A stretch of DNA of 64,000 nt from Bacillota bacterium (GTDB taxonomy: Bacteria; Bacillota; Clostridia; Christensenellales; SZUA-584). The translations under genes were made by a program, and so were the position numbers. Within the stretch, counting starts at the first letter, position 1, and every line of letters starts with the position of its first letter. Location of the stretch: the NCBI GenBank assembly GCA_023436115.1, contig JAEZKQ010000030.1, forward strand, positions 190,145 through 254,144, given 5' to 3'. Under the pieces are notes generated by a model. That model searched no databases, was not told where the DNA came from, and saw only the letters and a list, made by a program, of their open reading frames with translations. Shown here in pieces: positions 8,418 to 17,054 of the stretch.

Positions 8418-8861
8418 TTAAAATTCAATACGAGGCGCTTGCCTCTCTTTAAGATTCCAAGACATGTTCCAAATGTATGCGGTTCCTTTGACGATACGGA
8501 ATATCACGACCTCCGTATTCACACCGGCACGCTCGATATTGTCTTTAAGCCATGCTCTTTCCTGCAATAAACGCTCGCATAGCTCGTTGTCATTAACGAT
8601 CTCGGCCACACCGGTAACGCGAAGTGTTTCAAAATTCACAGGGTCATTGGCATTTCGTACAAAGCATACCTCCACCTTTGGGTTGTCTTGTATCTGCTTA
8701 TAAAGGCTTTTTGACATGCCTGTATGAAAGTAAAAGCCGCTCTCATCGGCAAACCACATGAGCATTCCTCGTACACGCGGCTGATCATCTTCACTGGTCG
8801 CAAGCCAGCCTGATGGATTTTGATTGGCAAACATCAAGACATCATTGAGCTTTTCATTCAT
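8418..8861 (-). CDS. Pyridoxamine 5'-phosphate oxidase family protein
   Basis: 147 residues with the split-barrel flavin-binding layout: GWLATSEDDQPRVRGMLMWF (strands 2-3), GFYFHTGMSKSLYKQIQDNP, VEVCFV, and a C-terminal WNMSWNLKERQAPRIEF. Members bind FMN, F420 or heme and act as reductases or nitroreductase-like proteins; PLP synthesis is unlikely because PdxH-specific residues are not evident. The start is ATG 8861, preceded by GGAGGG; an upstream ATG at 8897 would place the ribosome site inside the gene. Single-gene unit with its own terminator, lying between TrxR and a second AraC gene. Confidence 0.75.
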   Translation of the reverse strand: MNEKLNDVLMFANQNPSGWLATSEDDQPRVRGMLMWFADESGFYFHTGMSKSLYKQIQDNPKVEVCFVRNANDPVNFETLRVTGVAEIVNDNELCERLLQERAWLKDNIERAGVNTEVVIFRIVKGTAYIWNMSWNLKERQAPRIEF

Positions 8862-8946
8862 TTCTGATCCCTCCAGAAATATAATTATTTCACTCAATGA
8901 TAAAGCAGAGTGGCTGCAATCTCTTTCAAAATCCTATTATGTTTTT

Positions 8947-9861
8947 TCAAAATTTGCACTTATTACTAAAGATCTGGCGGTATGACGATGGCGTCATTTT
9001 GTATTTTTCTATAAAGCAATATGAAAAATAAGATGATGTATTAAATCCACACTTAAGAGCGATTTCTGTCAGATTGTCCATATGGTGAACCAACATATGA
9101 CGGGCTTTTTGCAAACGTATCGAATTTAGAAAATCAATTGGTGTCGCCCCTGTTACTGATTTAAATATCTTTGTGAAATATCCTGTCGAAAGATTAACAT
9201 GATCGGCAAGGATTTCTATGGTTATCTTATTTGAAAAATGACTGTTCATATAGGCGATGGCTTTATCGACCTCGAAACGATCATATAGATGAACAGGTGT
9301 CTGCTTATTCGGAATGATGCTGCGAACAATGTAGTGCGTTATAGTGGGAACGAGGCAATCAAGGAGATTATGATTATTGTTTCCGCCTTTACCGGCTTCA
9401 AGCATAAAGCATCGCAGCAAACCCAGCAGCTCCGGATGCGGAGTAAAAATCTCTCCATAAAAGACCGGCACCGGCTGAATGTATTGCGATATTATTTCAT
9501 CAAAAAACTCCTTATCAACCAAGATGGCTATATAACTCTGGAATGTGTCTTCTTCTGTTTCCTGATGCGGAATATCGGGTGATAAGGCTGACAGACATTT
9601 ACCGTCTGAAATATCGTGTGAAACGTCTTCCCCATTTACAATAAAGTTAGTGATGGGCTGAAAATAATAAATAAATGAATAAGCGGGATGTGTGTGGCTG
9701 GGCCTGATGGCATAATCACATTGCCCGAAAGTCGGAATGTAAATACTCAATTGAGGATGAAAAAAACAGTCTGTTTTATTTATTATAGCTTGGGCAACGC
9801 CTTCATCCATAGGACCGACGAGCTTATTCATAATACCGAAATTCGTATGAGATAATGCCAT
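8947..9861 (-). CDS. AraC-family transcriptional regulator
   Basis: 304 residues. N-terminal sensor domain with a cupin-like stretch (AIRPSHTHPAYSFIYYF), then a linker, then two helix-turn-helix motifs in the last 100 residues (IEILADHVNLSTGYFTKIFK and LTEIALKCGFNTSSYFSYCF, ending PSSYRQIF). ATG 9861 is chosen because TTGAGG lies just ahead; the longer frame would have to start at that TTG. It is followed by the PNPOx-family gene on the same strand, a possible target. No operator could be assigned. Confidence 0.82.
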   Translation of the reverse strand: MALSHTNFGIMNKLVGPMDEGVAQAIINKTDCFFHPQLSIYIPTFGQCDYAIRPSHTHPAYSFIYYFQPITNFIVNGEDVSHDISDGKCLSALSPDIPHQETEEDTFQSYIAILVDKEFFDEIISQYIQPVPVFYGEIFTPHPELLGLLRCFMLEAGKGGNNNHNLLDCLVPTITHYIVRSIIPNKQTPVHLYDRFEVDKAIAYMNSHFSNKITIEILADHVNLSTGYFTKIFKSVTGATPIDFLNSIRLQKARHMLVHHMDNLTEIALKCGFNTSSYFSYCFIEKYKMTPSSYRQIFSNKCKF

Positions 9862-9912
9862 ATAAAACCTCAAGCAAAATTATAATATGAACATTTAAAG
9901 TTTATCTGCTTA

Positions 9913-9949
9913 TTAAAAAACCCCATTAACCAAAGTGCCAATGAGGTTT
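9913..9949 (-). terminator. Terminator of the amino-acid ABC operon
   Basis: AACCTCATT and AATGGGGTT form a 9-bp stem (one G-U) around a 12-base loop, followed by TTTTTTAAT on the minus strand, 25 bases after the ATPase stop. Confidence 0.8.
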
Positions 9950-9973
9950 GTCAACTCTATCCTTTGCGGTATT

Positions 9974-10711
9974 TTACCCAAGCACTCTTGTTAAGAATTT
10001 GCGGGTACGCTCCTGACGCGGAGCACCGAATATCACATCGGGCGTATCCTCTTCCACGATCACGCCTTCGTCCATAAAACAGACACGGTTCGATACGTCC
10101 CGGGCGAATGCCATTTCATGTGTCACGATCAGCATTGTCAGTCCCGAGCCCGCGAGAGACTTCATAACCGAAAGAACCTCGCCTACCATCTCGGGGTCTA
10201 ACGCAGACGTGGGTTCGTCAAACAGCAGCACCTCAGGGTCCATGGACAACGCCCTGGCGATAGCCACACGCTGTTTTTGACCGCCGGAAATCTGTTTTGG
10301 CTTTGCGTCGATAAATTGCAGCATGCCGACTTTTTCAAGGAAGTGCTTTGCACGCTCTTCAGCTTCGCTGCGCTTTCTACCCAGCACCTTCACCTGCCCG
10401 ACCACGCAGTTATTAAGCACATTCATGTTGTTAAACAGGTTAAATTGCTGAAACACCATGCCTACATGTGTACGGTATTTTGTAATTGGCATATCAGAAT
10501 GCTGAATATCTTTGCCGTGATAGAGTATCTCGCCCTTTGTGGGCGTCTCCAAAAGGTTTACGCACCGAAGCAGCGTGGACTTACCCGAACCGGAGGAGCC
10601 GATAATGCAAACGACCTCCCCTTTCGCCACGCTGAAGTTTATATCTTTGAGAACCTCATTGTTGCCGAAATTCTTCCCAAGATGGTTGATTTGAATTACC
10701 GCGTCAGTCAT
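9974..10711 (-). CDS. Polar amino-acid ABC transporter, ATP-binding subunit (GlnQ/ArtM type)
   Basis: 245 residues, standard length. Walker A GSSGSGKST, Q-loop VFQQFNLF, signature ISGGQKQRVAIARAL, Walker B VLLFDEPTSALDPEMV, H-loop VTHEMAFA. It energises import by the permease encoded upstream. Its start overlaps the permease stop by 8 bases, indicating translational coupling in the order binding protein, permease, ATPase. Substrate is one of the polar amino acids; the sequence does not narrow it. Confidence 0.92.
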   Translation of the reverse strand: MTDAVIQINHLGKNFGNNEVLKDINFSVAKGEVVCIIGSSGSGKSTLLRCVNLLETPTKGEILYHGKDIQHSDMPITKYRTHVGMVFQQFNLFNNMNVLNNCVVGQVKVLGRKRSEAEERAKHFLEKVGMLQFIDAKPKQISGGQKQRVAIARALSMDPEVLLFDEPTSALDPEMVGEVLSVMKSLAGSGLTMLIVTHEMAFARDVSNRVCFMDEGVIVEEDTPDVIFGAPRQERTRKFLTRVLG

Positions 10712-11501
10712 TGTTCTTCCCCTGTTTTTTTGCTTTGATTAATAAAGTCATCTCTTCGGCCGTCATGTTTTGCGATCCGCGTAGATTGTACGAGGCAGGC
10801 CCGTCCATTCTCTTTTCAATCATAAGAAGTATACGGGTTATCGTGAAGTTGATCACAAGATAGATCACGCATGCGATAAACGCTGCTTCAAAGAACCGTA
10901 CAAAAGTACCGGCTGCCGATTTTGTGATAAAGAACAACTCCGAAACGGATATGACACTAAGCACAGAGCTATCCTTAATGTTAATGACAAACTCGTTACC
11001 GATGGATGGCATGATGTTGCGTAGTGCCTGCGGTAAAATGACATGTATCATTGTCTGCCAATGTGTCATACCGATGGACTGAGCGCCCTCTGTTTGTCCG
11101 CTGTCTACAGAGATGATTCCTCCGCGCACAATCTCAGCCATATAAGCGCCGGTATTGATCGAAACGACGACAATACCAGCTACCAGCGGCGACATGTCAA
11201 GGCCAAACATTTCAGCTGACCCGTAGTAAATCAGCATGGCCTGAACCATCATGGGGGTCGTGCGGAATACCTCTACATAAGCCGTCAGTATTCCGCGCGC
11301 TATTTTTAATAGTATCTTCTTAAAAATGTTATCCTTTGGCCGGATCGGAATGGTGCGTATGACCGCAACCAGAGCACCGATAAGAAAGCCAACAATTGTA
11401 CCCGCGATGGCAATTAATATCGTGTAAAGTGCGCCTTGCAAAAACAAAGGTCCGTATTGTTCAAGTATGTATAAGACTCCACCAAAAAACGATTCCGGCA
11501 T
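10704..11501 (-). CDS. Polar amino-acid ABC transporter, permease (HisM/GlnP type)
   Basis: 265 residues with about five membrane segments. The early helix LQGALYTILIAIAGTIVGFL and the cytoplasmic EAA loop GAQSIGMTHWQTMIHVILPQ mark the HAAAP-type permease family. YVEVFRTTPMMVQAMLIYY is a typical family sequence. A long basic tail (MIEKRMDG onward) extends beyond the last helix. It probably works as a homodimer because no second permease gene is present. It begins 24 bases after the binding-protein stop. Confidence 0.9.
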   Translation of the reverse strand: MPESFFGGVLYILEQYGPLFLQGALYTILIAIAGTIVGFLIGALVAVIRTIPIRPKDNIFKKILLKIARGILTAYVEVFRTTPMMVQAMLIYYGSAEMFGLDMSPLVAGIVVVSINTGAYMAEIVRGGIISVDSGQTEGAQSIGMTHWQTMIHVILPQALRNIMPSIGNEFVINIKDSSVLSVISVSELFFITKSAAGTFVRFFEAAFIACVIYLVINFTITRILLMIEKRMDGPASYNLRGSQNMTAEEMTLLIKAKKQGKNND

Positions 11502-11525
11502 TGGTAACTCCCTAAAGTTGTTTTA

Positions 11526-12431
11526 TTATCCCTGTAAAGGCTGCTGTTTCACAGCTGTATTCATGAGTTCCTGACGCTGCTCTTCAGAAATACCGGCAAG
11601 TATCTCATTGATTTTGCTAATAAGCTCTTCCTGACCCTTCTTAATGGCAACAGCCACAGCTGTATCGTCCGAAGATGCTTCAAAGCCTTCGCCCTCGGCG
11701 AATTCTACAAATGTCAGATCAGGATTAGACTCCATAGCCGATACCGCGCCCGGACGCTCGGAAATGTAGCCGTCGATTTTTCCGGACTCCAAAGCAACGA
11801 TCATGGCCGGGAATGTTTCCATAGCCGTCTGCTGATTCACGCCTTCGATCTGCGGAATCACAGTATAATGGAATGTATTGAGCTGTCCGGTGATCTTCGC
11901 TCCGGCAAAGTCTGAGAGTTTTGTGGCACTGGCATAAGGGCTGTCTTTTTTCACAACGATAACCAATTCCGAGTTGTAATAGTTGTCTGTGAAATCAACC
12001 GTCGCTTTACGCTTTTCCGTCGGTGACATACCGGCGATAATCGCGTCGATTTTGCCGGATGTTAAGGCGGGAGGCAGTCCGTCCCATTCCGTTTTCACGA
12101 TGACAAGCTTTTTGCCAAGACCTTCAGCGATTATTTTTGCGATCTCAACGTCATAGCCGCCGGCATAGCCGCCGCTGGAAAGCTCGATAGCTCCGTTGCT
12201 GTCGTCTGTCTGTGTCCAGTTGAAAGGCGGATAGTTGCATTCCATACCGACGCGGAACTCTTCTTGGGTTTCGGCCGATTCGTCGGCTGCCGCAGTCTCA
12301 TCAACTGCCGGGGATTTATCAGTTGCCGGGGATTTATCAGCCGCAGGCTGCGTGTTAGGTGTGCAACCGGCAAGGCCAATAACGCCAACAAGCATGACCA
12401 GAACTAAGATAAACGCAAATATTTTCTTCAT
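11526..12431 (-). CDS. Amino-acid ABC transporter, substrate-binding lipoprotein (SBP_bac_3)
   Basis: 301 residues. Lipoprotein signal with lipobox GLAGC (Cys23). A low-complexity linker with two copies of DKSPA followed by an Ala/Glu-rich stretch tethers the binding domain to the membrane. The SBP_bac_3 fold starts at FRVGMECNYPPFNW and contains GYDVEIAKIIAEGL, IDAIIAGMSPTEKRKATVDFT and GQLNTFHYTVIPQIEG. It delivers an amino acid to the permease/ATPase encoded downstream. First gene of the operon. Confidence 0.9.
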   Translation of the reverse strand: MKKIFAFILVLVMLVGVIGLAGCTPNTQPAADKSPATDKSPAVDETAAADESAETQEEFRVGMECNYPPFNWTQTDDSNGAIELSSGGYAGGYDVEIAKIIAEGLGKKLVIVKTEWDGLPPALTSGKIDAIIAGMSPTEKRKATVDFTDNYYNSELVIVVKKDSPYASATKLSDFAGAKITGQLNTFHYTVIPQIEGVNQQTAMETFPAMIVALESGKIDGYISERPGAVSAMESNPDLTFVEFAEGEGFEASSDDTAVAVAIKKGQEELISKINEILAGISEEQRQELMNTAVKQQPLQG

Positions 12432-12564
12432 GTTTCTCTCCTATATAAGTAATTATAATTTAACATATTAACAGAGCAAAATTACACTATTTATATTCTC
12501 ATTTTCTTATCATTTCGTCAAGTAAAAACAGTATTGTATCACTTATTCGCATAATTGGCATGCT

Positions 12565-13491
12565 TTAATTTTTTTCGCACTTAAGTTCAATACGATTGGC
12601 CCTTGAAGAAGAGACTTGAGACCAGATAATAGCAGCGAAAACAAGCGTGCATCCCGCTAATTCAATCAACGTTAAACTTTCATTGAGGAATATAACACCG
12701 GCTATGACTGCAAAAACAGATTCCGTACTCATTATTAACGATGCCAGCGTGGGATCCGTATTCTTTTGTCCCAATATTTGCAGCGTGTAGGCCAAAGCGC
12801 CGGACACCACACCCAGATACAATATGGGTACCCAACATGCGAGTACCGCGTTAAAATCCGGTGTTTCAAAAATAAGCATCAGTATGCCTGAGATGACGGA
12901 AGCTGTGAAAAACTGAATGCAAGATAGTTGTATCCCGTTTGTTTGCGGTGAAAAATGATCGATAATAAGTATATGCAAAGCAAATAATACTGCGGATAGC
13001 AATACGACCGCATTGCCTTTATCCAGTGAAATGCCTTCGTTTGCGCTCAGCAAATAAAAGCCCCCAGTTGCCACAATGACGCTTAACCAAATCGATAATG
13101 TAACCTTCTTTTTTCTGAATATGCCGAGTATCGGGACAAAAACAATGTAAAGCGCTGTAATAAAACCCGCTTTCCCTGCCGTTGTGCCACTCAATCCTAT
13201 CTGCTGTGCGTTTGTCGCAAGACCTAAAAAAAGACCACATAATAGTCCGCCAGCGATAAGCTTTTTAAATGAGCTCCTTTTATGCTCAGCAGAAACCCGC
13301 TTTTCGACGTTTTTCTTTCTACTGATAAGAACGAAAGGCAGCAAAGCAATGCCGCTTATTAAAAAACGTGTGAATGTGAATGTAAATGTACCGATCTGTA
13401 CGATGCCAATTTTTTGAGCGACAAATGCGGCTCCCCAAATGAATGCTGTTAAAAATAAAAGAAAGCTGCCGCTCATTTTTTTATTTATCAA
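12565..13491 (-). CDS. EamA/DMT-family transporter
   Basis: 308 residues with about ten membrane helices in two EamA repeats (FLLFLTAFIWGAAFVAQKIG at the start; VVLLSAVLFALHILIIDHFS starting the second). ALAYTLQILGQKNTDPTLAS and LIMSTESVFAVIAGVIFLNE are conserved DMT segments. These carriers export amino acids or other metabolites. GGAGG sits 5 bases before an in-frame TTG at 13491, which I take as the start; ATG 13476 is the alternative. Upstream in-frame codons to 13563 lack a ribosome site. Substrate unknown. Confidence 0.82.
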   Translation of the reverse strand: MINKKMSGSFLLFLTAFIWGAAFVAQKIGIVQIGTFTFTFTRFLISGIALLPFVLISRKKNVEKRVSAEHKRSSFKKLIAGGLLCGLFLGLATNAQQIGLSGTTAGKAGFITALYIVFVPILGIFRKKKVTLSIWLSVIVATGGFYLLSANEGISLDKGNAVVLLSAVLFALHILIIDHFSPQTNGIQLSCIQFFTASVISGILMLIFETPDFNAVLACWVPILYLGVVSGALAYTLQILGQKNTDPTLASLIMSTESVFAVIAGVIFLNESLTLIELAGCTLVFAAIIWSQVSSSRANRIELKCEKN

Positions 13492-13697
13492 GATTTCCTC
13501 CGCATAAAAAATGAAAAAATATATAACAGTAAGTTGTATAACATATGTCGAATTGTTTTGCAACGTAAAGTTGTCAATATTGCCATCGCTAAATGTACAC
13601 AGCGCTTTATATAGATAAATCTGACTTGGAAAGGTTATACGCTATGAATACGTTTTCGCGTTTTGAGGCAGATTATATTAAAAAGGAGGACTAAAAT

Positions 13698-13868
13698 ATG
13701 CAATCACATAAAATGAACCATCCGAATCCAGGTATCAAATGCCAGGTAGATTCATGTTATTATTACATGAATGGAGACCAATGCACTGCGGATCGGATTG
13801 AAGTTATGCCTAAAAATGCTGACAGCACAGAGGATACTAACTGCGGCACATTTGCTAAAAAAAGTTAA
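13698..13868 (+). CDS. Small DUF1540 cysteine-rich protein
   Basis: 56 residues from ATG 13698, with AGGAGG 8 bases ahead. The pattern C-x4-C-x8-C ending in a Cys-Gly-Thr-Phe, including CYYYMNGDQCTAD and TNCGTF, is the DUF1540 signature, a four-cysteine probable metal-binding domain common in spore-forming Clostridia. Function is unknown. It is a single-gene unit facing the SsuC-like gene and sharing a bidirectional terminator with it. Confidence 0.82.
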   Translation: MQSHKMNHPNPGIKCQVDSCYYYMNGDQCTADRIEVMPKNADSTEDTNCGTFAKKS

Positions 13869-13869
13869 T

Positions 13870-13895
13870 AAAACTGCCGGGAAACCGGCAGTTTT
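13870..13895. terminator. Bidirectional terminator between DUF1540 and ssuC-like genes
   Basis: A perfect 11-bp stem, AAAACTGCCGG and CCGGCAGTTTT, with a GAAA tetraloop. The A/T ends give a U-tract in both directions, serving the two convergent genes. Confidence 0.92.
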
Positions 13896-13915
13896 ATTCC
13901 TGATAGCGTTATTCG

Positions 13916-14743
13916 TTACTTTTGCTTTTGAATATAACGCTTTTCCACATATGCCACAGCTAAATACATGAGAGCTGCAACAACGGCAAGAATGAGTATG
14001 CTCGCCATCACCAGATCCAGCTTAAAAACATGACCCCCGTAAACGATCAAATACCCAAGGCCCGCTTTTGATACCAGATACTCTCCCACGATAACGCCCA
14101 CCCATGTCATTCCCACGTTGATCTTTATTGTGGAAATGATTGAAGGAACGCTGGCCGGAAGAACGACCATCCTAAGTATCTGAGCTCTCGTGGCACCAAA
14201 AGTCCGCATTAACAGTATTTTTTCCTCGCTGACTTCCAAAAACCCGTTTAACACACTTAATACAGCCACGATAACGGAAATCAGCAGAGCCATTGTAATG
14301 ATAGCGCCCTCCCCGGCACCAACCCAGATTATGATAACCGGCCCGAGCGCTATTTTGGGCAGGCTGTTGAGTACTACCAGATACGGATCAAGCGTTTTCG
14401 CGACTATAGGCGACCACCATAATACGATGGCGATACCGATTCCCAAAAGCGTCCCGATCGTAAAGCCCGCAACTGTCTCCCATAACGTGACACCGATATG
14501 CATAAACAACTCGCCTTCATTATATAACGAAACAACGGTTTTCACGATTCTTGAAGGAGAGCTCATAATAAAAGGGTCTATCCACTGCAAAGAGGCAGCC
14601 ACTTCCCACAACCCAATGAAGGCGATCAACAACCCGATTCTTAAGACGATAACTGTCCGATGATCTCGTTTTAATCGGTTCAGATAAGCGATATGTTCTT
14701 TTGAATAGTCTACCGATGCTTTGCTTTTTATGTTAATTGGCAT
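13916..14743 (-). CDS. ABC transporter permease (SsuC/TauC/ThiX type)
   Basis: 275 residues, about six membrane helices. The EAA loop ILLMRTFGATRAQILRMVVLP and the earlier VVLNSLPKIALGPVIIIWVG are characteristic of sulfonate/taurine/nitrate/HMP importers. I place the start at ATG 14743, which overlaps the ATPase stop by 11 bases and has AAGGAG upstream; the longer frame to 14845 lies inside the ATPase gene. Substrate class (sulfonate or thiamine precursor) is not decided by sequence. Confidence 0.87.
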   Translation of the reverse strand: MPINIKSKASVDYSKEHIAYLNRLKRDHRTVIVLRIGLLIAFIGLWEVAASLQWIDPFIMSSPSRIVKTVVSLYNEGELFMHIGVTLWETVAGFTIGTLLGIGIAIVLWWSPIVAKTLDPYLVVLNSLPKIALGPVIIIWVGAGEGAIITMALLISVIVAVLSVLNGFLEVSEEKILLMRTFGATRAQILRMVVLPASVPSIISTIKINVGMTWVGVIVGEYLVSKAGLGYLIVYGGHVFKLDLVMASILILAVVAALMYLAVAYVEKRYIQKQK

Positions 14744-15503
14744 TGACAGCCAGCTCCTTCCATATGAAATCAAAATACTGACTGAAACCTTGCGCTTTCC
14801 TCTTTTCAATAGGTGAGAAGCTCTCGGTTTCCAAGCTGATATCAATACAAGCTTTTACGGTTGCAGGTCTTTGTGAAAGCACGATGACTCTGTCAGACAT
14901 GGAAATCGCTTCAGCGATATCATGGGTAACCAATACAGCCGTTTTATTCTCCAACCTTATGATTTTTGAGATCTCATCAGAGAGAACAAGCCTTGTCTGG
15001 TAATCGAGCGATGAGAATGGTTCATCCAGCAGCAGTATCTGAGGATCCACTGCCAGTGTACGGATAAGTGCCACCTTTTGTCGCATACCGCCGGAAAGCT
15101 GTCTTGGATGATAACGGGCAAAGTCTCCGAGCCCATATTTAACCAATAAATCCAAGGCTTTTGTTTTGGTTTCTTTTGTACATTTCTTTTGTACTTGCAG
15201 CCCCAGCAGTATATTTTGATCAATCGTTCGCCATTCAAAAAGATGATCTCTTTGAAGCATATAGGCCACGGAATCGTTATGTCCGTCTACCTGTTTACCA
15301 TCGATCAATATCTTTCCTTTTGTCGGCTCAATCATACCGGCAATCATCGACAAAACGGTGGTTTTGCCGCAGCCGCTTGGCCCGACAATACTTAAAAACT
15401 CACCTTTATACACTGAAAAATTCAGGTCTTTAATTACAGCAATCTCGTCTTGTGCTGTATGATAATTCTTATTAATATCTTGGACTTTAACAAGTTCCTC
15501 CAA
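14733..15503 (-). CDS. ABC transporter ATP-binding protein (SsuB/TauB type)
   Basis: 256 residues. Walker A GPSGCGKTT, signature LSGGMRQKVALIRTLA, Walker B ILLLDEPFSSLD and H-loop VTHDIAEA are intact. Families with this GGMRQ signature drive nitrate, sulfonate, taurine and HMP import. The gene is separated from the binding-protein gene by about 150 bases containing a terminator hairpin, so its expression may be lower or come partly from its own promoter. Confidence 0.88.
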   Translation of the reverse strand: MEELVKVQDINKNYHTAQDEIAVIKDLNFSVYKGEFLSIVGPSGCGKTTVLSMIAGMIEPTKGKILIDGKQVDGHNDSVAYMLQRDHLFEWRTIDQNILLGLQVQKKCTKETKTKALDLLVKYGLGDFARYHPRQLSGGMRQKVALIRTLAVDPQILLLDEPFSSLDYQTRLVLSDEISKIIRLENKTAVLVTHDIAEAISMSDRVIVLSQRPATVKACIDISLETESFSPIEKRKAQGFSQYFDFIWKELAVNAN

Positions 15504-15602
15504 AATTTTATCTCCCCTTTACAATGATCCATCATTATTGCGGTATAATCTAATATATTCAAATAGCTCCGATGGGTTCTGGAACCAAAATGTGTTCGCA
15601 AC

Positions 15603-15641
15603 AATAAAATTGAGCCCCAAAATATAAATTTCGAGGCTCAA
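15603..15641 (-). terminator. Intra-operon terminator between binding protein and ATPase genes
   Basis: TTGAGCCTC and GGGGCTCAA form a 9-bp stem (one G-U) with a 14-base loop, followed on the minus strand by TTTTATTG. It is 15 bases after the binding-protein stop and 100 bases before the ATPase start. Confidence 0.7.
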
Positions 15642-15655
15642 GTATAAGTACTTTA

Positions 15656-16651
15656 TTATTTTGCGCCGACTAAATCAAGAGCAAATGATGTATCGACCAC
15701 GCTTTCAAAATCCACGGTATTCTCCAATATTCCGGCCTGTGTCATAATATCCTGCAGCCGATTAAATGCTTCTTCTTTCATGACAGGCGTATCCATCCAT
15801 GCATCAATCTTTTTGTAAGATTGCGCAACAAGAATGAGAGAATCAACACTTGTATCTGGGAAAAACTCCACAATCGCTTCAGCAATCTCACGATCGGAAG
15901 CCTTTTGTATCCATTGCTGCCCTTTATAAATGGCTTTCAAAAAGCGTTTGATTATGTCGGGATTCTTCTCGATATAACTCTTTTTTGCCATAAAAGCTGT
16001 GTAGGGAACCTCTCCGCTTTCCTCACCGACTGCGCTTAGAATGTAGCCTTTGCCTTCTTTTTCAAATGTAGAGGCTACGGGTTCAAATAAGGTGACATAA
16101 TCGCCCGTTCCGCCTTCAAAGGCACCGCCCATAAGATTGAACTGAATGTTGGTGATAACCTCAACATCCTCACCGGGCTCTAAGCCATTCTGTCTCAGCA
16201 CGTACTCTAATGTCATTTCGGGAACGCCGCCTTCCCTTCCGCCAATGATTGTTTTTCCTTTTACATCGCTCCATTGGAAATCATCATCAGGTACTCTGCC
16301 CACTAAAAACGAGCCGTCACGTTTGGTAAGCTGTCCAAAAACAAGGGCACTGTCTTCTTTTCCTTCGTTGAACACATAAATGGCAGCTTCAGGCCCCATT
16401 AAGCCAATATCCGCCTGACCTGATAAGAGTGCTGTCATAGACTTATCTGCGCCGCCTCCGTTCACAAGCTCAATTTGAAGCCCCTCTTCCTCAAAATACC
16501 CCAGAGAAATCGCAGCATACAGCGGCGCGTAGAATACCGAGTGCGTCACTTCATTGAGCACGATTTTATCGGCCGATTTTTGTTCACATCCAACGATAGC
16601 GAAAACCAACAGTAAACATAGTACTGCTATGATCAGTCGTTTTAACACCAA
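15656..16651 (-). CDS. ABC transporter substrate-binding lipoprotein (NMT1/SsuA-like)
   Basis: 331 residues. Lipoprotein signal with lipobox AIVGC (Cys22). The mature part follows the NMT1/THI5/SsuA pattern: HSVFYAPLYAAISLGYFEEEGL, then LLSGQADIGLMGPEAAIY, GKTIIGGREGGVPEMTLEYVL and a C-terminal helical region. Candidate ligands are aliphatic sulfonates, taurine or the thiamine precursor HMP. The nearby Rrf2/trans-sulfuration genes make a sulfur source attractive, but this is context only. First gene of the importer unit. Confidence 0.83.
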   Translation of the reverse strand: MVLKRLIIAVLCLLLVFAIVGCEQKSADKIVLNEVTHSVFYAPLYAAISLGYFEEEGLQIELVNGGGADKSMTALLSGQADIGLMGPEAAIYVFNEGKEDSALVFGQLTKRDGSFLVGRVPDDDFQWSDVKGKTIIGGREGGVPEMTLEYVLRQNGLEPGEDVEVITNIQFNLMGGAFEGGTGDYVTLFEPVASTFEKEGKGYILSAVGEESGEVPYTAFMAKKSYIEKNPDIIKRFLKAIYKGQQWIQKASDREIAEAIVEFFPDTSVDSLILVAQSYKKIDAWMDTPVMKEEAFNRLQDIMTQAGILENTVDFESVVDTSFALDLVGAK

Positions 16652-16807
16652 AGTCTCCCCTCCTTCATAATAATTTTGCTATTTCATCTTATTCAGCCGC
16701 TAAAAGAACGTGCAAAATTGAGGTTTGGCAAGAATCACCTAGTTCAACAATAAAAGAAGAAAACTCGTAATGACATATTCATTTTTTCTTTAATGCGCTT
16801 ATGAGCT

Positions 16808-16839
16808 TTGACACATATCAGTGAAACAACTGATGTCAA
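16808..16839. promoter_or_regulatory. Nested dyad in the SBP / MBL divergent region
   Basis: ATCAGT and ACTGAT form a perfect 6-bp inverted repeat with spacer GAAACA, flanked by TTGAC and GTCAA. It lies about midway in the 16652-17054 gap, in which no gene was found. A regulator-binding site for one of the divergent genes is possible; no partner is known. Confidence 0.4.
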
Positions 16840-17054
16840 CACTCCAGACAGCTTATATTTTAGGGTTGTCATAACAACTTTGATACGACCTTGATTTGCC
16901 TTCAGGGATATTCAAAAATCGGCTTTTGTTTTAAAAGTATATTAAATAGTTCCCTTTTATCATGGTTTATTATTTCCATTATACTTCACATCATATGAGA
17001 GTTTGAATATTTCAATTTGAACGAAATCAAAATAACAACGAAAGGAAGGTGTGG

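Noticed and set aside
8940..8960. TTTGCAC half-site near the PNPOx gene resembling the AraC operator
   Set aside because: The matching left arm GTGCAAA and the TTAGCG core are missing.
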